This document shows positions 62,889-64,000 of a stretch of DNA of 64,000 bases, in pieces. Under the pieces are notes generated by a model. That model ran no database searches. It was not told the DNA's origin and saw nothing but the letters and a program-made list of their open reading frames with translations. Both the position numbers and the translations under genes were made by a program. The stretch is from Pseudomonas laurylsulfatiphila (lineage in GTDB: Bacteria > Pseudomonadota > Gammaproteobacteria > Pseudomonadales > Pseudomonadaceae): contig NZ_NIRS01000004.1 of the NCBI RefSeq assembly GCF_002934665.1, forward strand, positions 684,501 through 748,500. Direction: 5' to 3'. Each line of letters begins with the position of its first letter. The stretch's first letter is position 1.

Positions 62889-64000
62889 TCATTCCGGCTT
62901 ACGACGACCAAAGCCCGGACGCTGGCCGGAACCGGCCGGAGCGCCACGGCGCTTGCCCGATGGCGTGTCACCGTCGACCAGCTTGATCCCCGGACGCTTC
63001 GGCGCCGGCTTGGCCGGGCGCTTGGTGTCGGTCGGGCGATCGGCTACCGGCGTACCACGGCCTTCGCCACGCTCGGTACGGCCATTGGCCGGACGTGGCG
63101 TGCGTGGACCGCGTTCGCCGTCCTGGCGCGCAGCAGGCTTGCGACCTGGACGCTCGCCTTCGATCTGCGGCTCGCGGCTGGCACGTGGAGCAACAGGAGC
63201 GGCAGGAGCCCCAGCGGCTGGACGCAGGGTGCGTACACGCTCGGTCTTGGCCATCGGACGCGACGACTTGCGCTGCATACGGTCAAGCTTGTCTTTGCTC
63301 TTGGCGTTCATCTGCGGCATCGCGACCGGCGTCAGGCCGACCTCGGCACTCAGAATGTCGACTTCGTATTGGCTCATTTCGCGCCAGCGGCCCATCGGCA
63401 GGTCGGAGTTGAGGAACACCGGACCGAAACGTACGCGCTTCAGACGGCTGACCACCAGGCCCTGAGATTCCCACAGGCGACGAACTTCGCGGTTACGACC
63501 TTCCATCACCACGCAGTGGTACCAGTGGTTGAAACCTTCACCGCCTGGCGCCTGCTTGATGTCGGTGAACTTGGCCGGACCATCTTCAAGGACAACGCCA
63601 GCCTTCAGGCGCTCGATCATCTCGTCATCGACTTCGCCACGCACACGTACCGCGTATTCACGGTCCATTTCGTAGGAAGGGTGCATCAGGCGGTTGGCCA
63701 GCTCACCGTCGGTGGTGAACATCAGCAGACCGGTGGTGTTGATGTCCAGGCGACCGATGTTGATCCAGCGACCTTCTTTCGGACGCGGCATCTTGTCGAA
63801 CACGGTCGGACGGCCTTCCGGATCGACACGGGTGCAGATTTCGCCGTCGGGTTTGTTGTACATGATCACGCGGCGCACCGATTCGGCGGCCTCTTCACGC
63901 TTGATCACCTTGCCATCGATGGTGATGGCGTCGTGCATGTCGACGCGCTGGCCAAGGGTGGCGTCTTTGCCGTTGACCTTGATGCGGCCGTGGCTGATCC
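62889..64000 (-). CDS. rluB: 23S rRNA pseudouridine synthase RluB, 5' end outside the window
   Basis: The frame is open from the window edge to a TGA at 62889. The part seen begins in the S4 RNA-binding domain (SHGRIKVNGKDATLGQRVDM). It continues with the RsuA-type catalytic domain: the Asp is in GRLDINTTGLLMFTTDGEL, with RNREVRRLWESQGL further on. The tail is long, Arg/Pro/Gly-rich and basic (about the last 130 residues), as in Pseudomonas RluB. It modifies U2605 (E. coli numbering). Confidence 0.92.
   Translation of the reverse strand, partial: ISHGRIKVNGKDATLGQRVDMHDAITIDGKVIKREEAAESVRRVIMYNKPDGEICTRVDPEGRPTVFDKMPRPKEGRWINIGRLDINTTGLLMFTTDGELANRLMHPSYEMDREYAVRVRGEVDDEMIERLKAGVVLEDGPAKFTDIKQAPGGEGFNHWYHCVVMEGRNREVRRLWESQGLVVSRLKRVRFGPVFLNSDLPMGRWREMSQYEVDILSAEVGLTPVAMPQMNAKSKDKLDRMQRKSSRPMAKTERVRTLRPAAGAPAAPVAPRASREPQIEGERPGRKPAARQDGERGPRTPRPANGRTERGEGRGTPVADRPTDTKRPAKPAPKRPGIKLVDGDTPSGKRRGAPAGSGQRPGFGRRKPE

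Noticed and set aside
1-64000. tRNA or rRNA genes
   Set aside because: No cloverleaf-like T-loop (GGTTCGAATCC type) or rRNA sequence was noticed in either strand.

Overview
The window is chromosomal DNA of a Pseudomonas of the P. fluorescens group. The evidence is GC-rich coding sequence, Pseudomonas-type flagellar regulators (FleQ, FleS/FleR, FleN, FlhF, FliA), the PhhR/PhhABC phenylalanine block and many P. fluorescens-type REP/REPIN repeats. Almost the whole polar-flagellum and chemotaxis locus lies on the minus strand, so transcription runs from high to low coordinates.

Layout. (1) 1-1,300: AT-rich, atypical DNA with the 5' part of a RarD-like permease gene. It abuts an fhlB-like gene that has lost its 5' end. 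(2) 1,300-3,290: a small membrane-protein gene and an IS3-family element inserted in a REP. (3) 3,294-17,771: DUF2802 protein, cheW, parP-like, parC-like, motD, motC, cheB, cheA, cheZ, cheY, fliA, fleN, flhF, flhA. (4) 17,772-33,487: a 145-bp tandem duplication carrying a sigma-54 promoter and REPIN DNA, then flhB, fliRQPONML, fliK, hptB-hsbR-hsbA and fliJIHGFE. (5) 33,737-42,300: fleR, fleS, fleQ, fleP/fliT, fliS, fliD, flaG, fliC. (6) 42,552-52,179: a lone ketoacyl-ACP synthase III gene with a coupled gene remnant, then flgLKJIHGF. (7) 52,444-60,866: phhR, phhABC, two small genes, an MFS transporter, arfB and an aromatic amino-acid permease. (8) 60,867-62,766: small ORFs, then an IS110-family element inserted in a REP. 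(9) 62,889 to the window end: rluB, cut by the window edge.

How it works together. FleQ with sigma-54 sits at the top. Sites with exact -24/-12 spacing can be read upstream of fleSR, fliE, flhA (twice), fliL, fliK and flgF, with a weaker one before fliD. FleR/FleS continue the cascade, and FliA (sigma-28) fires fliC from a readable promoter. FlhF and FleN set pole placement and number. ParC/ParP, CheW, CheA, CheB, CheZ, CheY and MotCD form the chemotaxis and stator module. HptB-HsbR-HsbA is a partner-switching module inserted in the flagellar cluster.

Most notable observations: (a) the IS110 element has a 5' non-coding end in which all four guide segments of a bridge-type RNA can be read. 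They match the two element ends and the REP target, with a CT core at both junctions. (b) CheA carries four copies of a motif resembling the CheY-docking peptides of FliM and CheZ, in place of a recognisable P2 domain. (c) The flhA sigma-54 promoter is duplicated with REPIN DNA. (d) The flagellin-glycosylation locus is reduced to an orphan KAS III gene behind a 5'-truncated remnant.
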